A DNA stretch of 15,253 nucleotides, from NCBI GenBank assembly GCA_910586605.1, contig CAJUJR010000067.1, forward strand, positions 1 to 15,253, in the 5' to 3' direction. How positions within the stretch are numbered: position 1 is the first letter of the stretch; every line of letters starts with the position of its first letter. The stretch is from an uncultured Lachnospiraceae bacterium (GTDB lineage Bacteria; Bacillota; Clostridia; Lachnospirales; Lachnospiraceae). A program made the translations under genes and the position numbers. Positions 15,045-15,253 of the stretch are shown here, one piece after another. Under the pieces are notes generated by a model that worked only from the letters and a program-made list of their open reading frames with translations, did not search any database and had not been told where the DNA came from.

Positions 15045-15097
15045 TTGAAAGAAATTCCAAAAAAAGTATTGACAAATAATAATTTGCATGATAGTAT
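15045..15097 (+). promoter_or_regulatory. Strong sigma-A promoter P1 with A-rich upstream tract
   Basis: TTGACA (15069-15074) is a perfect -35, spaced 17 bases from TAGTAT (15092-15097). An A-rich tract (about 15045-15066, GAAAGAAATTCCAAAAAAAG) directly precedes the -35, as in UP elements of stable-RNA promoters. The same tract recurs before P2 and again at the window end. Confidence 0.8.
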
Positions 15098-15105
15098 AGG
15101 TTCTG

Positions 15106-15135
15106 CTGTCGCACAAAAGAGAAATATGACGACAG
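15106..15135 (+). other. Transcribed hairpin downstream of P1
   Basis: CTGTCG (15106-15111) and CGACAG (15130-15135) pair around an 18-base loop starting CACAAAAG. It begins about 8 bases after the -10 box, at or just after the expected transcription start. The equivalent hairpin after P2 has the same layout with a compensated base-pair change. Confidence 0.55.
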
Positions 15136-15137
15136 AA

Positions 15138-15195
15138 AAGAATTTCAAAAAAATGGAAAAAAGGTGTTGACAAAGTGATGACAGTGTGGTAATAT
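15138..15195 (+). promoter_or_regulatory. Strong sigma-A promoter P2, tandem copy of P1
   Basis: TTGACA (15167-15172) is spaced 17 bases from TAATAT (15190-15195) and lies exactly 98 bases after the P1 -35. The A-rich tract (about 15138-15163) again precedes it. Both promoters read rightward out of the window, where a stable-RNA operon is the likeliest target. Confidence 0.8.
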
Positions 15196-15203
15196 GAATT
15201 TCG

Positions 15204-15230
15204 CTGCCGCACAAAAGGAAACGCCGGCAG
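15204..15230 (+). other. Transcribed hairpin downstream of P2
   Basis: CTGCCG (15204-15209) and CGGCAG (15225-15230) pair around a 15-base loop that again starts CACAAAAG. Compared with the P1 hairpin, one T-A pair is replaced by C-G, which keeps the stem. AAAAGAAATTCAAAAAAAT follows, as after the first copy. Confidence 0.55.
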
Positions 15231-15253
15231 AAAAGAAATTCAAAAAAATAAAA

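Noticed and set aside
14942..15214. Minus-strand open frames over the right end
   Set aside because: They cover A-T-rich promoter repeats, have no ribosome binding sites, and encode low-complexity Phe/Leu/Cys-rich peptides typical of shadow frames.

Overview
The window looks like chromosomal DNA of an anaerobic gut-type Firmicute, most likely a Lachnospiraceae member. The evidence is moderately low GC, strong AGGAGG-type ribosome binding sites, a class III fructose-1,6-bisphosphatase, an HD-GYP protein of clostridial type and a GH42 galactosidase. The family is an inference; the genus cannot be read from the sequence.

Layout: uvrB (21-2006) is followed at 32 bp by a zinc-site GH42 beta-galactosidase (2039-4009). 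A sigma-A-type promoter flanked by two palindromes (4034-4116) precedes two small unrecognised genes, one soluble (4162-4509) and one with three membrane segments (4549-4926). A convergent HD-GYP c-di-GMP phosphodiesterase gene (5206-6330, minus) follows. Around it lie two copies of a terminal-inverted-repeat element (4943-5107 and 6373-6554) and a different long palindromic element (6643-6806). Then come fbp (6895-8760), a wrecked chemoreceptor/sensor gene (8860-9649) and glpK (9668-11158), whose ribosome binding site begins where the receptor HAMP domain breaks off. Two unrecognised charged, helical proteins (11336-12346, 12451-12654) precede an exported polysaccharide deacetylase with Ig-like repeats (12705-14078) and a D-lyxose isomerase (14167-14847).

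The last 200 bases hold two tandem promoters 98 bp apart. Each has an A-rich upstream tract, a perfect TTGACA, a 17-bp spacer and a small transcribed hairpin whose stem changes in a compensated way between copies. This resembles the control region of a stable-RNA operon, so a 16S rRNA or tRNA gene probably lies just beyond the window (inference).

Functionally the genes are mostly housekeeping and carbon metabolism: nucleotide excision repair, galactoside hydrolysis, gluconeogenesis, glycerol phosphorylation and pentose isomerisation. No defence system, phage or CRISPR array is visible. The most unusual content is non-coding: a small palindromic mobile-like repeat that appears to have inserted into the loop of a transcription terminator and left its stem intact but split, a second palindromic element sharing the same hairpin core, a terminator-like hairpin inside the start of the deacetylase gene, and the duplicated promoter-hairpin units at the right edge.
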